DNA of 64,000 nt, taken from positions 1 through 64,000 of the forward strand of contig NZ_JAUFQJ010000014.1 in the NCBI RefSeq assembly GCF_030409685.1, written 5' to 3'. The notes under the pieces are model-generated. The model was not told where the DNA came from, made no database searches, and worked only from the letters and a program-made list of their open reading frames with translations. Origin of the DNA: Ferruginibacter paludis (lineage in GTDB: Bacteria; Bacteroidota; Bacteroidia; Chitinophagales; Chitinophagaceae). The position numbers and the translations under genes were made by a program. Shown here in pieces: positions 30,301-38,764 of this stretch; positions within the stretch are counted from its first letter, which is position 1, and the number at the start of each line of letters is the position of its first letter.

Positions 30301-30398
30301 AGGCCAACCTGCAGGGCGGTGGTAACGGCCAGGGCCTGGTGAATTATATGGTACCTACAACCCGTTCAATCAGTTTTGGTTTAAAAGCTACATTTTAA
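27360..30398 (+). CDS. SusC/RagA family TonB-linked outer membrane receptor
   Basis: 1012 aa. Signal peptide (1-20, ending FAQ), a carboxypeptidase-regulatory-like domain (about 22-105: VKGRVTDMKDGTPIAGATIKV), the SusC-specific LSELVVTALGIKREKR segment, a plug domain (about 120-235) and a 22-strand barrel. It imports oligosaccharides or other polymers with its SusD partner, driven by TonB. The substrate is unknown, since no carbohydrate-active enzyme is adjacent. It is followed after 12 bases by the SusD-like gene, so the pair is one operon. Confidence 0.96.
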   Translation: MRKIAVVFTVLLCSISAVFAQNTVKGRVTDMKDGTPIAGATIKVKGEKKSITSGADGSFEINVKPGSAIEISEVGHSPQTVQYDGSGDLDIKMTQDTKALSELVVTALGIKREKRNLTYSVQEVRGDAIVAAKQDNVVNSLAGKIPGVQITNSTGMPGSASRIVIRGATSLTGENQALFVIDGVPMDNSETGSPAAGSLTAGSSANRAIDIDPNIIESVTVLKGSAASAIYGSSGARGVVLITTKNGGLNKKAQLNFSSSYSIDNPILPGFQDKYAQGLNGVYVDGNNGQFGSGSWGPLIDTLKVNGVPVKKHNQAKEFFRTGHSYDNTVSVSGAANNSRYFFSYSYLKDDGLIPTTSLNRHAIFGKFSNQLADKLNLSFQMNYVNTDNHRTNEGNGLGNPLWTVYGAPISWDPLPSTNPDGTQRLYRAARNNPTWLVNNTGFQSNVNRFIPVAALTYTPYTWLTLTERLGADMYTDQSDYHEAKGIVGGLSPDGGVINRNENFKQFNNDFIADIHKQLTSKIYGSFLLGSNLFSKTDRFDQATGLGLGIDGFYNISNTSKQTSSSNLYRYRKVGFYAQANLEYEKLLTLALTGRYDGTSTLAQDKAYYPYGSAALGFIFSELMHDKSFLSFGKIRASYSLVGSDNIGPYALTTPYSSAVVSNITFPYNGQTGFLLNTTLGSNKLKNESLKEMEIGLDLKFLKNRLSFEGSYFKRTSSDLLAPIQIDPATGFTNANLNVATIENKGFELLLSGIPIKTKDVTWEINLNFSRIRNKVIDLGPGLNSYQFGGFSGGGGIYAFKDQPYGVIFGSRYKRNAAGRILVDDDGRAILDDNNGPVGNTNPNWTAGFSNTITYKGFSFNFVFDVKKGGDLFNFDEHYNWFYGTPKATEDRSPRLINGVRESDGKENTTQISAQTYFRDLSAIDEAVIEDGTYVKLRNAGISYTLSRAKMSRFPFSALTFTVAGRNLWIYKPHFYGSDPEANLQGGGNGQGLVNYMVPTTRSISFGLKATF

Positions 30399-30410
30399 AA
30401 AACAAGCAAC

Positions 30411-31808
30411 ATGAAAAAAATTAATTTCCTCATACTATTTGTATTTTTTATTTCCGCGAATGGTTGTAAAAAATTCCTGGATGTAAATAAAAACCCGAAC
30501 AACCCCACGGAGGTTCCGGAATCTATTTCACTGCCTGCAGTGGAAACAGTAATTGCTACCGAAATTGTGGGAGGCAATGTAACTTTCGGCGTCTCCACTA
30601 CCACTTCGTACTGGACACAACAGCTGGCATTGAACCAGGAGCAGCCGCAGATTGACGGGTACAAGATTACAACAGACGGAGTGGACTGGTATTTTCTATA
30701 CCCTACTATTAAGAACCTGCAATTGTTAAGTACCAAAGCAGTAACCAATAGCAATTACGCATACGCTGGCATTGCTGAAGTGTTGTCGGCTTATACCATG
30801 GGCATTATTACCGACCTGTGGGGTGATGTGCCTTATTCGCAGGCGTTAGCCTCCGACAATATCCGCCCGACTTATGACAAGCAGGAAGACATCTATAAAG
30901 GCCTGCAGGCACAATTAGATAAGGCAATTGAATACTTTGGTAAACCAGCAGGATTAGCACCAGGTTCAGATGATTATATTTATGCCGGAGATATGGATAA
31001 ATGGAAAAAGTTTGCCTATACCCTTAAAGCAAGATATTACATGCACCTTACAAAGGCACCAGGCTATACCGCTGCTGCGCAGGCAGACCTTGCGCTGGCC
31101 GCTTTGCAAAACGGGTTTGGCAGCAATGCTGATGAAGCATCATTTGCCTACCCGGGAACTTCCGGAAATGAAAGTCCTTGGTTCCAGAACACCTTATCCG
31201 GCGCCGGTGGTGTAGTGCTATCTTCCACCTTGATAGACTCCCTGGTTGCACGCAATGATCCACGATTGCCGGTAATAGCTGCTGAAGCTGCCACAGGTGG
31301 CGGGTATCATGGAAGGATAATCGGTACTGGTGCCAATCCCGACCCTGACGCATATTCACGCATCAATGATTTTTATGCCGGTGCGGCAGCCAGTGTGTAT
31401 ATATTAACTTACACTGAAGCGCTGTTTCTTAAAGCCGAAGCAACTTTAATCAAAACCGGATTCAGCGATGCACAACCTATTTACCAGGCGGGTATTAAGG
31501 CACACATGACCAAGCTGGGACTCAATGCCAGCTCTCCCGCTGTAGCAGCTTACCTGGTTAAAAGAGGTACGTTGACAGCCGGCAATGCATTGCAAAGAAT
31601 AATGGAAGAAAAATCGCTGGCTGACTTTTTATCCGTAGAAAATTACAATGACTGGAGGCGCACTGGCTTCCCTTTGTTAACCCCGGTGCAACACAGTTAT
31701 TACCCTGCCATACCAGTACGTTTTCCGTATCCTTTAACATCCATTACCAGCAATCCTCAACCTCAGCAGTCTGCTACTGTTACCACGCCTGTTTGGTGGG
31801 ATAATTAA
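30411..31808 (+). CDS. SusD/RagB family outer-membrane lipoprotein
   Basis: 465 aa. Lipoprotein signal with lipobox SANGC (residues 15-19). The sequence after it (KKFLDVNKNPNNPTEVP) and the helical TPR-like body are those of the shorter SusD-like group (SusD_2 / SusD-like_2). It binds substrate on the cell surface and caps the SusC channel. The final segment is rich in Pro/Gln. Ends at the terminator 31825-31862. Confidence 0.94.
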   Translation: MKKINFLILFVFFISANGCKKFLDVNKNPNNPTEVPESISLPAVETVIATEIVGGNVTFGVSTTTSYWTQQLALNQEQPQIDGYKITTDGVDWYFLYPTIKNLQLLSTKAVTNSNYAYAGIAEVLSAYTMGIITDLWGDVPYSQALASDNIRPTYDKQEDIYKGLQAQLDKAIEYFGKPAGLAPGSDDYIYAGDMDKWKKFAYTLKARYYMHLTKAPGYTAAAQADLALAALQNGFGSNADEASFAYPGTSGNESPWFQNTLSGAGGVVLSSTLIDSLVARNDPRLPVIAAEAATGGGYHGRIIGTGANPDPDAYSRINDFYAGAAASVYILTYTEALFLKAEATLIKTGFSDAQPIYQAGIKAHMTKLGLNASSPAVAAYLVKRGTLTAGNALQRIMEEKSLADFLSVENYNDWRRTGFPLLTPVQHSYYPAIPVRFPYPLTSITSNPQPQQSATVTTPVWWDN

Positions 31809-31824
31809 TATTTTTTAAAAACTG

Positions 31825-31862
31825 AAAGAGGCTCTTTGCGTAAACAAAGAGCCTCTTTACTT
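31825..31862 (+). terminator. Rho-independent terminator of the susCD operon
   Basis: Perfect 14-base stem AAAGAGGCTCTTTG (31825-31838) with CAAAGAGCCTCTTT (31845-31858), followed by T's after one A and C. It lies 16 bases after the SusD stop. Confidence 0.85.
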
Positions 31863-31971
31863 TTTAAGCAACGCTGCAATAAAAAACTGCTCTTTATTTC
31901 CGTCGCCTTCCTGTCGTTGTACTCGTTTATCTAACGTGCTTATAATTTTAATCTGTGTATGGGCTGGAACG

Positions 31972-32589
31972 TTAGTTTTTATGCCGCTTAAAACTGCAGA
32001 ACAAAAAATTTTGTTTGGTATCAAATGGGGTTACGTGGTCTTCTGTAATACAACGTATTTTATCAAACCCGTTTTGAAGTTCGGCTGTTAATTTTTCGTC
32101 GCTGTATTGCCTGGTTTGTAGCCCGCTGCATTTTTCCGGTCCACTTTCTGAAAATGTGCCGATGGTCAAAAACCCAGCAACTGAATTTTTAGCGATGTCT
32201 ATATATTTTGCAATTTGCTCGCCGGTAGTTAAAAAGTGAAATGTAGCCCTGTCGTGCCAAACGTCAAAAGTAGTATCGGGCTTAAATTCCGTAACATCAC
32301 TTACTACCCAGTTTATTTTTTTTGCCTTATCTCCCAGCCGCTTCTTTGCATTGTCAAGTGCCTGGGCCGAAATGTCGAGCACCGTAATATTTTCAAACCC
32401 TTCATCAAGCAAATAACCGGCAAGCTTACTATCGCCGCCTCCAACGTCTATAATCCTGGCAGTTTTTGGCAGCCCAAAAGAATGGATAAATTCCAGTGAA
32501 GTTAGCGGAACGGCCTGCGTCCAGCTAACCTGGCCAGGCTCCTTTGTTTTATAAACATTATCCCAATGTTGTTGTGTTGTTGTATCCAT
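31972..32589 (-). CDS. Class I SAM-dependent methyltransferase
   Basis: 205 aa. Motif I is IIDVGGGDSKLAGYLLD near residue 45, followed by VLDISAQALDNAK and the acidic DVTEFKPDTTFDVWHDRATFHF. The opening TTQQHWDNVYKTKEPGQVSW resembles the thiopurine/tellurite-type methyltransferase subgroup of Bacteroidota, but the acceptor is not defined. Single gene, cytosolic. Confidence 0.88.
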   Translation of the reverse strand: MDTTTQQHWDNVYKTKEPGQVSWTQAVPLTSLEFIHSFGLPKTARIIDVGGGDSKLAGYLLDEGFENITVLDISAQALDNAKKRLGDKAKKINWVVSDVTEFKPDTTFDVWHDRATFHFLTTGEQIAKYIDIAKNSVAGFLTIGTFSESGPEKCSGLQTRQYSDEKLTAELQNGFDKIRCITEDHVTPFDTKQNFLFCSFKRHKN

Positions 32590-32778
32590 AGTATAAAGTT
32601 CTAAAGAAAAACATTTTTACTGTGTTACAAAAGTTGCATTTGGGTTGACTATTTTTTTAAAGAGACCACAACTGTTAAAATGAATAACAATGATTGGAGT
32701 TATAAAAAGCAGGTGAAGATTTACTACCGCTGGTACAATTTAACGTCAGCGGATTGCTGTTTCAATAGCATTGCTGCT

Positions 32779-32898
32779 TTATGCAAAATAATGGCTTACG
32801 GCTTCCTGAACTGCCTGCAGTGAACTGTACCGTGGCTGATAGTTTAATAATTGCTTTGCCTTTTCAATACTTCCGTTAGGGCTATGGGCTATGTGATC
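32779..32898 (-). pseudogene. Out-of-frame C-terminal part of the epimerase
   Basis: After the in-frame stop of the preceding ORF, another frame reads DHIAHSPNGSIEKAKQLLNY and QPRYSSLQAVQEAVSHYFA to a TAA at 32779-32781. This is the usual C-terminus of the same NAD-epimerase family. One missing base in the G run at about 32898-32900 (TGGATC where TGGGATC is expected) breaks the frame. It could be a real mutation or a base-calling error. Confidence 0.8.
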
Positions 32899-33713
32899 CA
32901 GGTTAATTCGGCGTCCCGTTCACTAACCGTCTTCTTCCATTCTTCCCATGGCTTAAAACTAAGATGGGCATGCAGCCCGTACCATGTTGCCATTGCCATG
33001 GCATAGCCTCTTAATGTAAGTGCCTGTTCAGAAACAATATGAAAAGATTCGCCGATACAACGTTGCCTGTTGCCGATTGCAAGCATAAAGGCCTGCGCAA
33101 CATCACCCGCATGCACATGATGCAGGGTTTCCATCCCCAGGTTAGGCAAAGTAATTGTTTCGCCCTTCGCCAACAACCTGAATATTTCCGGGTCCAAATT
33201 TCCTGCGGGATTAATGGGTAACCACCCTGGTCCGGTGATATGCCCCGGGTGCAATATGGTAACCGGAAAACCCTGTTGTCGTCCAATTGAAAGAAGATAA
33301 GATTCAATGGCAGCTTTGTTGATACCGTATTCTCCAAAAGGCTTTCGCTGCTGGCTTTCGCGGGTTGGTACCTGTTCACTGTGCCCATGCACCCACATCG
33401 TGCCGCAATGTATAAAGTGTTCAACTTCGCCAGTTAACGCTGTTGTTAGCATCGCAGCACTTTGAGGAGTAAAACAAATCAGGTCAATTACAATCTCACC
33501 CTGCAGTGCTTTAATGTCTGTCCCAAAAGTACCATTGGCTTCAGCAGACAACCGGTCGATGGTGACATGCTGTACCGATTTCCACAATGGGTGCAAACTA
33601 TAAGGCTTACTTTTATTACGGCTTACGCAGATAACCTCGTGCCCAGCCATTACCAACCTGGGAATTAAATATGTACCGATATGACCTGTACCGCCGATGA
33701 TTACAACCTTCAT
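32889..33713 (-). CDS. NAD-dependent epimerase/dehydratase (C-terminus frameshifted)
   Basis: 275 aa as it stands, from the ATG at 33713 (MKVVIIGGTGHIGTYLIPR; GxxGxxG NAD site). The longer frame opening at 33881 adds 56 residues unlike any protein. The short-chain/extended SDR body is normal, with the YGINKAAIE active-site Tyr-x3-Lys. The frame is shifted near 32898, so about 38 of the expected 311 residues are replaced by two residues (IT) and a stop. The intact frame continues in the next entry. The Rossmann domain is unaffected, and the lost part is the final helices, so activity may or may not be kept. Substrate unknown. Confidence 0.9.
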   Translation of the reverse strand: MKVVIIGGTGHIGTYLIPRLVMAGHEVICVSRNKSKPYSLHPLWKSVQHVTIDRLSAEANGTFGTDIKALQGEIVIDLICFTPQSAAMLTTALTGEVEHFIHCGTMWVHGHSEQVPTRESQQRKPFGEYGINKAAIESYLLSIGRQQGFPVTILHPGHITGPGWLPINPAGNLDPEIFRLLAKGETITLPNLGMETLHHVHAGDVAQAFMLAIGNRQRCIGESFHIVSEQALTLRGYAMAMATWYGLHAHLSFKPWEEWKKTVSERDAELTWIT

Positions 33714-33909
33714 CTTATTCAAAGTTTTGTTTGATACCAGCACAAAAATCCAAAGCACGTAATCATCAACTTTTAAATTTATCCGGTTGATTATTTGATC
33801 AGTTGACCAATGGATGCAAAAGAACCATACTGTGCAACAAATATCCACTTTAATATTTACATGTAATTGCTTATGAAGCACGACGCATGCAGATGTTTAA
33901 ACAATAGAA

Positions 33910-35295
33910 TTACATTTTCATTAAAGCGGGATAAAATCTTAAATGCACTTCAAATGCCATCGGGTTTTTACCGTACAAACTGTTCAACCTACTATCTGCA
34001 TGATACAATGTAAACTGACTTCCGCCGGCTAATTTTGTTTTACCAAGGTGTAGCAAATCATAATTAAACCCAAGCGTAAAAGCATTCACCGGAAAAACGG
34101 CCCCGGGGCCATAAATTGTTTCATCCAGGTTTAATTCTTCCACTGATTTTTGAACATATTCATACCTGCCATGAATGGCAAGTTTGTTGCGGAGCCATGA
34201 AGCTTCCAGCAATAAAGCATTTTCACCATCGTGGCCTTTTATTTTATTTTGCCCCCAAAGTGCAACGGCATTTAACCAGGCGCTGCCCGGCAAAGGCAAA
34301 CTGTAAATGGCAGAAGCTGTAGTACGGTTGACGTCTTCGCTTGCATGCAACTCTTCCGGACTTTTTATAAAACCATGCGACACCTGCAAAGCCCAGTTTT
34401 TGGAAGGGTTGTACGATAATCTGCCGCTCCAGCTGTCAAAAGTTGGCTTATCAAAATCAAAACGCTTATCATTCGGCTCCCTCCCGGTAAATGAAGAACC
34501 TTCCAGTTTAACATTACCCAAACGAACCCCCAGCGTTGCTACGCCGAACGTAACGTGGGTGGCATCAGCCCAGTGGTGAGAAAGTGGCGCATCGGGATTG
34601 TATAACGCAGACGGGCGGTGCATAAAGGCCACCGGACCCAGCGCAGGTTCGCCAGGATAAGCCAGGTAAATAAACACGTCGGCTTTTTTTGAAAGCGCCT
34701 GTGCATAGCTTAAAGACAGCTCAGAAAATAAGTCGTGCGGATGTTGCCTGTCGACAATCGGCTTGCCTTTATAAGCTTCGCCGCTTTGAAACAACAACGG
34801 ATAACCACCGCCGCCCATCGTGACGGCATCCAGCGAAAGCATAGTATTGAAATGCAACAACCCGTTGTTGCCTGCTTTTCTTTGGCCCATCCACATCAGC
34901 CAGTTCGGGGCATCCACTTTATCGCCACCCCTTACCCCTTTGTTTGAAAAATCCTGGTTGTTGTACCTGAGAAAAAGGTTGTAATGCAGCATGTACATCC
35001 AGTTTTTTTTATGATACATATTGCCATACATCGGTGAGGCATCCGGCAGCCACCCTGTACCGGAGCCATTTCGACTCATGGGGAGGTGTAGCGAAAAAGC
35101 ATGGCTCATGTTGCCCATATCCATGTCATCGTCCATCATCGTATGGTCTTGCTTCATCATTGTATCCATTTCCATTGGCATTGTATCTTTAGCTATATGC
35201 TTCGGAGTATCCTTCATGGGCATCGGATGTTGCTGCGCAGTTGACGCCAGGATCATCAAACAAAATAGTACTGTGAACCCAATTAATTTTTTCAT
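33910..35295 (-). CDS. Met/His-rich outer-membrane barrel protein, metal cassette
   Basis: 461 aa from the ATG at 35295 (MKKLIGFTVLFCLMILAST), a signal peptide ending STAQ. The mature N-terminus (about 22-65) is very rich in Met, His and Asp (MDTMMKQDHTMMDDDMDMGN), as in copper- or silver-binding periplasmic segments. The rest is beta-rich with alternating aromatic residues and ends LRFYPALMKM, consistent with an outer-membrane barrel. Family name not known. It follows the HMA membrane gene by 27 bases and is the third gene of the metal cassette. Confidence 0.78.
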   Translation of the reverse strand: MKKLIGFTVLFCLMILASTAQQHPMPMKDTPKHIAKDTMPMEMDTMMKQDHTMMDDDMDMGNMSHAFSLHLPMSRNGSGTGWLPDASPMYGNMYHKKNWMYMLHYNLFLRYNNQDFSNKGVRGGDKVDAPNWLMWMGQRKAGNNGLLHFNTMLSLDAVTMGGGGYPLLFQSGEAYKGKPIVDRQHPHDLFSELSLSYAQALSKKADVFIYLAYPGEPALGPVAFMHRPSALYNPDAPLSHHWADATHVTFGVATLGVRLGNVKLEGSSFTGREPNDKRFDFDKPTFDSWSGRLSYNPSKNWALQVSHGFIKSPEELHASEDVNRTTASAIYSLPLPGSAWLNAVALWGQNKIKGHDGENALLLEASWLRNKLAIHGRYEYVQKSVEELNLDETIYGPGAVFPVNAFTLGFNYDLLHLGKTKLAGGSQFTLYHADSRLNSLYGKNPMAFEVHLRFYPALMKM

Positions 35296-35322
35296 GTATC
35301 GTAGTTTGTTTTTCATTACAGT

Positions 35323-36036
35323 TTATAAAAGTGAAACAAGCAAGCCGGCACTCATTGCTATCATCAGTGCGTCTTCAATAATGGTAACGCTACTCATTGG
35401 TAAATTGAAAACCGCTCCCAGGCACGCACATTGTATTTTTCTTTTATTGAATACGCTTTGCAATACCCCTATAATACTTACTCCCATAACAATTAGTGTT
35501 CCTGAATTGGTGATGAATGGCTGAAAGTTCAGGGCATATGCGATACCCAGCAACAGCTCAATAAAGGGGTAAATAAAACCCCATAGTCTCATTCTTTTTG
35601 CTACAATATCATACATCGCATAACTATCGGCAAAGCCGTTCAGGTCCAGCATTTTGAAGAATGAAAATGTGAGAAAGAAGCCTGCCATAAAAACATTCAT
35701 TCCCTGCATTTGATTAAACCCGCCCTGTGCAGTAGCGACAATTAATGCTACGGTTGTGATATAGCCAAAAATTAGCAAGAGAGGTTTGTATGCAGCCAGC
35801 CAGCTTTTTGTCTGTTCCGCAGTTTCGTTGTGTTCCGTTGCAGCTATTGCATATTTTTTGTCAAGTGCCTGTTGAAGAACAGCAAGTGGAATATGCTGGT
35901 CCATACTGATAACTGCTGTTTGCTTTTCTTTTGAAACTTCAACGGCCGTAATATTGGGCAGCTTCAGCAGACTGCTTTTTACATTGGCTTCGCAATGACC
36001 GCAGGTCATGCCTGTAACTTCATATGTATGTGTCAT
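35323..36036 (-). CDS. HMA domain fused to MauE/DoxX-like membrane protein
   Basis: 237 aa. Residues 1-70 are a heavy-metal-associated domain with GMTCGHC (C12 and C15). After a linker come four membrane helices (about 87-105, 113-130, 152-170, 180-197), then a Cys pair in KIQCACLGAVFNLP and a last helix, as in MauE/DoxX-like proteins. The fusion probably binds a soft metal ion, and the membrane part may act in redox or transport. Gap to the AraC gene is 77 bases and to the barrel gene 27, so the three make one operon on the minus strand. Confidence 0.85.
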   Translation of the reverse strand: MTHTYEVTGMTCGHCEANVKSSLLKLPNITAVEVSKEKQTAVISMDQHIPLAVLQQALDKKYAIAATEHNETAEQTKSWLAAYKPLLLIFGYITTVALIVATAQGGFNQMQGMNVFMAGFFLTFSFFKMLDLNGFADSYAMYDIVAKRMRLWGFIYPFIELLLGIAYALNFQPFITNSGTLIVMGVSIIGVLQSVFNKRKIQCACLGAVFNLPMSSVTIIEDALMIAMSAGLLVSLL

Positions 36037-36113
36037 AATTGATTATTTTGACACAAAGTTAGTCTGCGCTGCAGGGCTGCCTGTTACGGAATTTTGTATT
36101 TGATTTGTAACAT

Positions 36114-36674
36114 TTACAGGTCTTCTATATTCCGCCTTTTATTTTCTTTAAGCGACTTAAAATAGCTGGGTGTAAAGCCGGTTATTTTTTTAAACTGGTT
36201 AGATAAATACGCAACGCTGCTGTAGCCCAATTGATCAGCGATTTCAGAAATTGTCATTTCATCATACACCAGTAATTCCTTAGCCTTTTCAATGCGTTGA
36301 TGAATGAAATACTTTTCAATGGTAGTGCCTTCAACTTCTGAAAACAAGTTGCTTAAATAATGATAATCCTGGTGAATTTTAGAGGTGATAAATGCCGACA
36401 GGTTGGTGTGCAGGTCGTTGCCTGAATGATGTACCAGTTCAACGATGGCATTTTTAATTTTTTCGATAGTCTTACTTTTTTTGTTGTCTATCAGTTTAAA
36501 CCCAACCGCTTTTAAAGCCGTATCAAGCTGGAGTAACTGATCTTTTGATAATTCGTTTTCAATTTCAACTTCGCCCAAATCAACTGATAGTGGACGATGT
36601 CCCATACTTTCCAATTGCGCCTTCACCATCATTTTGCAACGGCTGCAAACCATGTTTTTTATGTAGAGTTTCAT
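36114..36674 (-). CDS. AraC family regulator with N-terminal metal-binding CxxC domain
   Basis: 186 aa. Residues 1-65 resemble an HMA-like fold and carry NMVCSRC (C10, C13). A linker follows with histidines at 82, 83 and 89 (VHHSGNDLH). Residues 88-175 form the double helix-turn-helix of AraC (ISEIADQLGYSSVAYLSNQF). This combination suggests that metal binding at the Cys pair directly controls DNA binding. It is the first gene of the cassette, so it probably regulates its own operon. The metal is not known (copper, silver or mercury are candidates). Confidence 0.85.
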   Translation of the reverse strand: MKLYIKNMVCSRCKMMVKAQLESMGHRPLSVDLGEVEIENELSKDQLLQLDTALKAVGFKLIDNKKSKTIEKIKNAIVELVHHSGNDLHTNLSAFITSKIHQDYHYLSNLFSEVEGTTIEKYFIHQRIEKAKELLVYDEMTISEIADQLGYSSVAYLSNQFKKITGFTPSYFKSLKENKRRNIEDL

Positions 36675-36752
36675 ATTTTATTCATCTTGTTGTACCCGCG
36701 AAAGTTAACAGGGCAATACTTTATATCTAAGTGATATAGCTGCATTATTTCA

Positions 36753-37355
36753 TCAGATATTGTCCGGATATTTTGCGTACAGTTCAGGAAACATAAGCTT
36801 CAAATCATCACTCTCTTCTGTCCATTCTTTTCCGGTTGTGCCCTGGTGTTCTTCAAATGCAGAGGGTATATCCTGCCCCGTCATCTCCTGGAAAACAGTG
36901 GAGGCAACATAGCCCAAACCTTCCCAGTCAACCTCCTCTATTTTATCTGTGTTAACTTCTACAAGGCTTTCCGGATCTTGAATCGTTTTATAATAAAAGG
37001 CTTTGCCTTGTCCTATTACCCATTCCCTGAAATCGTTAAAACTGTCGTCACTACATCCGCCATGGATAATATAAATGGCACCCCAAAGCTCCCAGGTATT
37101 TGCCCGGCCCCTTAGATAACGAAACCGGTTGTCAAACAATATGATGTCTCCGGCGGTTAGCTTACCCAATTCATCTGCCAGCGCTTTCTGTTGTTGTTCA
37201 TAGTCGCCACCTGACTTATCTTTTGTTGTTTGGATAATTTTCCAGAATGGATCTTCATCCATTAAATGATCTGAGGAAATCAAGCTGGTGTCTTCGGGCA
37301 GCTCAACGTTTGAGCCTTTCTTTGTTCCGCCAAAAAGTTTGTCAAATAGTCCCAT
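36753..37355 (-). CDS. DUF4240 domain protein
   Basis: 200 aa soluble protein. The DUF4240 part spans about 34-160 with FWKIIQTTKDKSGGDYEQQQ, then RANTWELWGAIYIIHGGCSDD and FREWVIGQGKAFYY. No function is established for the family, which is frequent near toxin-immunity or polymorphic loci but here is in a plain setting. The N-terminus (MGLFDKLFGGTKKGS) resembles a short leader without being a signal. Confidence 0.8.
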   Translation of the reverse strand: MGLFDKLFGGTKKGSNVELPEDTSLISSDHLMDEDPFWKIIQTTKDKSGGDYEQQQKALADELGKLTAGDIILFDNRFRYLRGRANTWELWGAIYIIHGGCSDDSFNDFREWVIGQGKAFYYKTIQDPESLVEVNTDKIEEVDWEGLGYVASTVFQEMTGQDIPSAFEEHQGTTGKEWTEESDDLKLMFPELYAKYPDNI

Positions 37356-37428
37356 AACTAATTTTATTTATTGTAATGTACCACTTGTTTAGGATGAAGG
37401 GTTCCACATTCCGCCACGTCATCTTCTT

Positions 37429-38049
37429 TCATACATATTTTCCCAGCTGCTGATAATTAGTAATTACATTTTCGCCTGGCAGGCTTTCATTTTCCCCAAG
37501 ATAGTCATACAAAACGGTAGCAATACCCAATTCTTTTGCTGCTTTTATTTCTGAATGCAGGTCATCACCAATAACCAAAACCTCATTGGGGGTAAGATTA
37601 TACCTCAACATAATATCCTTAAAAAAATTCTTTTTTGTCAGGGAAGAAGCAATCGGATCAACAATGATTATTTCTTCAAAATGATCTTTAATATTCAGCT
37701 GATCAATTTTACTCAGCTGCAACTTTTTAAATCCGGTTGTTACTAAAAATTTCAAACAGGTTAATTTTGTAGTCAACGCATAATCATCAAAAGGAGCTAT
37801 TGTGTCATCATAAGTAAGTTCGGTTAGCAATTTCAAACAGGTAGTTGTCAGTGCATCGCTGAAGGCATACATCTTTGCTACTACCTGGAATGGCTTTCGC
37901 ATAATCTCCGCTTTTATTTCGCCCATTGTGCCTTGATAATTCCCATCTTTCTCAATGGTTCTAAAAAGTGATTTGAATAGTTGATCACCTATAGCCGCAA
38001 CCGGGTAGATGGTATTGTCAAGATCAAATATGATTGCTTTTTTTGTCAT
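37429..38049 (-). CDS. HAD family hydrolase
   Basis: 206 aa. HAD motif I is IIFDLDNTIYP (nucleophile D9 and acid D11). Motif II is LVTTGFKK near 106-112, and motif III/IV is VIGDDLHSEIKAAKELG near 158. The cap is the small helical type 1, typical of phosphoglycolate- or sugar-phosphate phosphatases. The real substrate is unknown. Stands alone. Confidence 0.9.
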   Translation of the reverse strand: MTKKAIIFDLDNTIYPVAAIGDQLFKSLFRTIEKDGNYQGTMGEIKAEIMRKPFQVVAKMYAFSDALTTTCLKLLTELTYDDTIAPFDDYALTTKLTCLKFLVTTGFKKLQLSKIDQLNIKDHFEEIIIVDPIASSLTKKNFFKDIMLRYNLTPNEVLVIGDDLHSEIKAAKELGIATVLYDYLGENESLPGENVITNYQQLGKYV

Positions 38050-38188
38050 GGCTAAATTATTTACCTGCTGTCATTAACCGATAATGAACAATATGGACAG
38101 GTGGCATAAACATGAAGCAGTGTGCTATCAGGCATGGATTCCAGGAAGAGCAATGATCGTGTATATAAATGCCTGAGAAGAAATTTGG

Positions 38189-38539
38189 TTACCTCCTCAA
38201 TATCTTTTCCATTGCTTTTCCTTTGGCTAATTCATCGATGAGCTTGTCAAGATATCGTATCTTTTGAATTACTTTGTCCCCGATGTCTTCTACCCGGTAT
38301 CCGCAAATAACACCAGTGATTTTTGAAACATTTTCGTTCATCTCAGGAGCCCCGGCAAAAAATGTTTCGAAATCACTTTTACTGTCAATTTGTTTTTGTA
38401 ATGTTTCTTCGTTGTAACCTGTTAACCAAAAAATAACCGCATCAACCTCATCCTTCGTACGCCCTTTTGCCTCCGCTTTTTTTATGTATAAAGGATAGAC
38501 ACTGGCAAAAACAAGTTTATATATTCTATTCTTGTCCAT
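38189..38539 (-). CDS. DUF2200 family protein
   Basis: 116 aa, fully covered by the DUF2200 family ([50 protein letters not shown]). The fold is unknown and no function is established. It is small, acidic to neutral, with no signal peptide. Single gene. Confidence 0.85.
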   Translation of the reverse strand: MDKNRIYKLVFASVYPLYIKKAEAKGRTKDEVDAVIFWLTGYNEETLQKQIDSKSDFETFFAGAPEMNENVSKITGVICGYRVEDIGDKVIQKIRYLDKLIDELAKGKAMEKILRR

Positions 38540-38764
38540 TGTAGCATTGTTTAAAAATCAAACTGGGTTAATGTTCAGGTCTTAACACAGCCGGGATATT
38601 ACTTTCGGCCGCACAAAACCCTGCGCTGAATTTATAACTAAAAGTTCAATATTCTAATTGCAATTCAAAGGTATCCGTTAATCCGGAACTAAATACTGGC
38701 TTGCTTTGGTTAAAGCTAATAAGATCAAGGCCTCAATTCCATAATACCAAATGATGGTAGCAGG

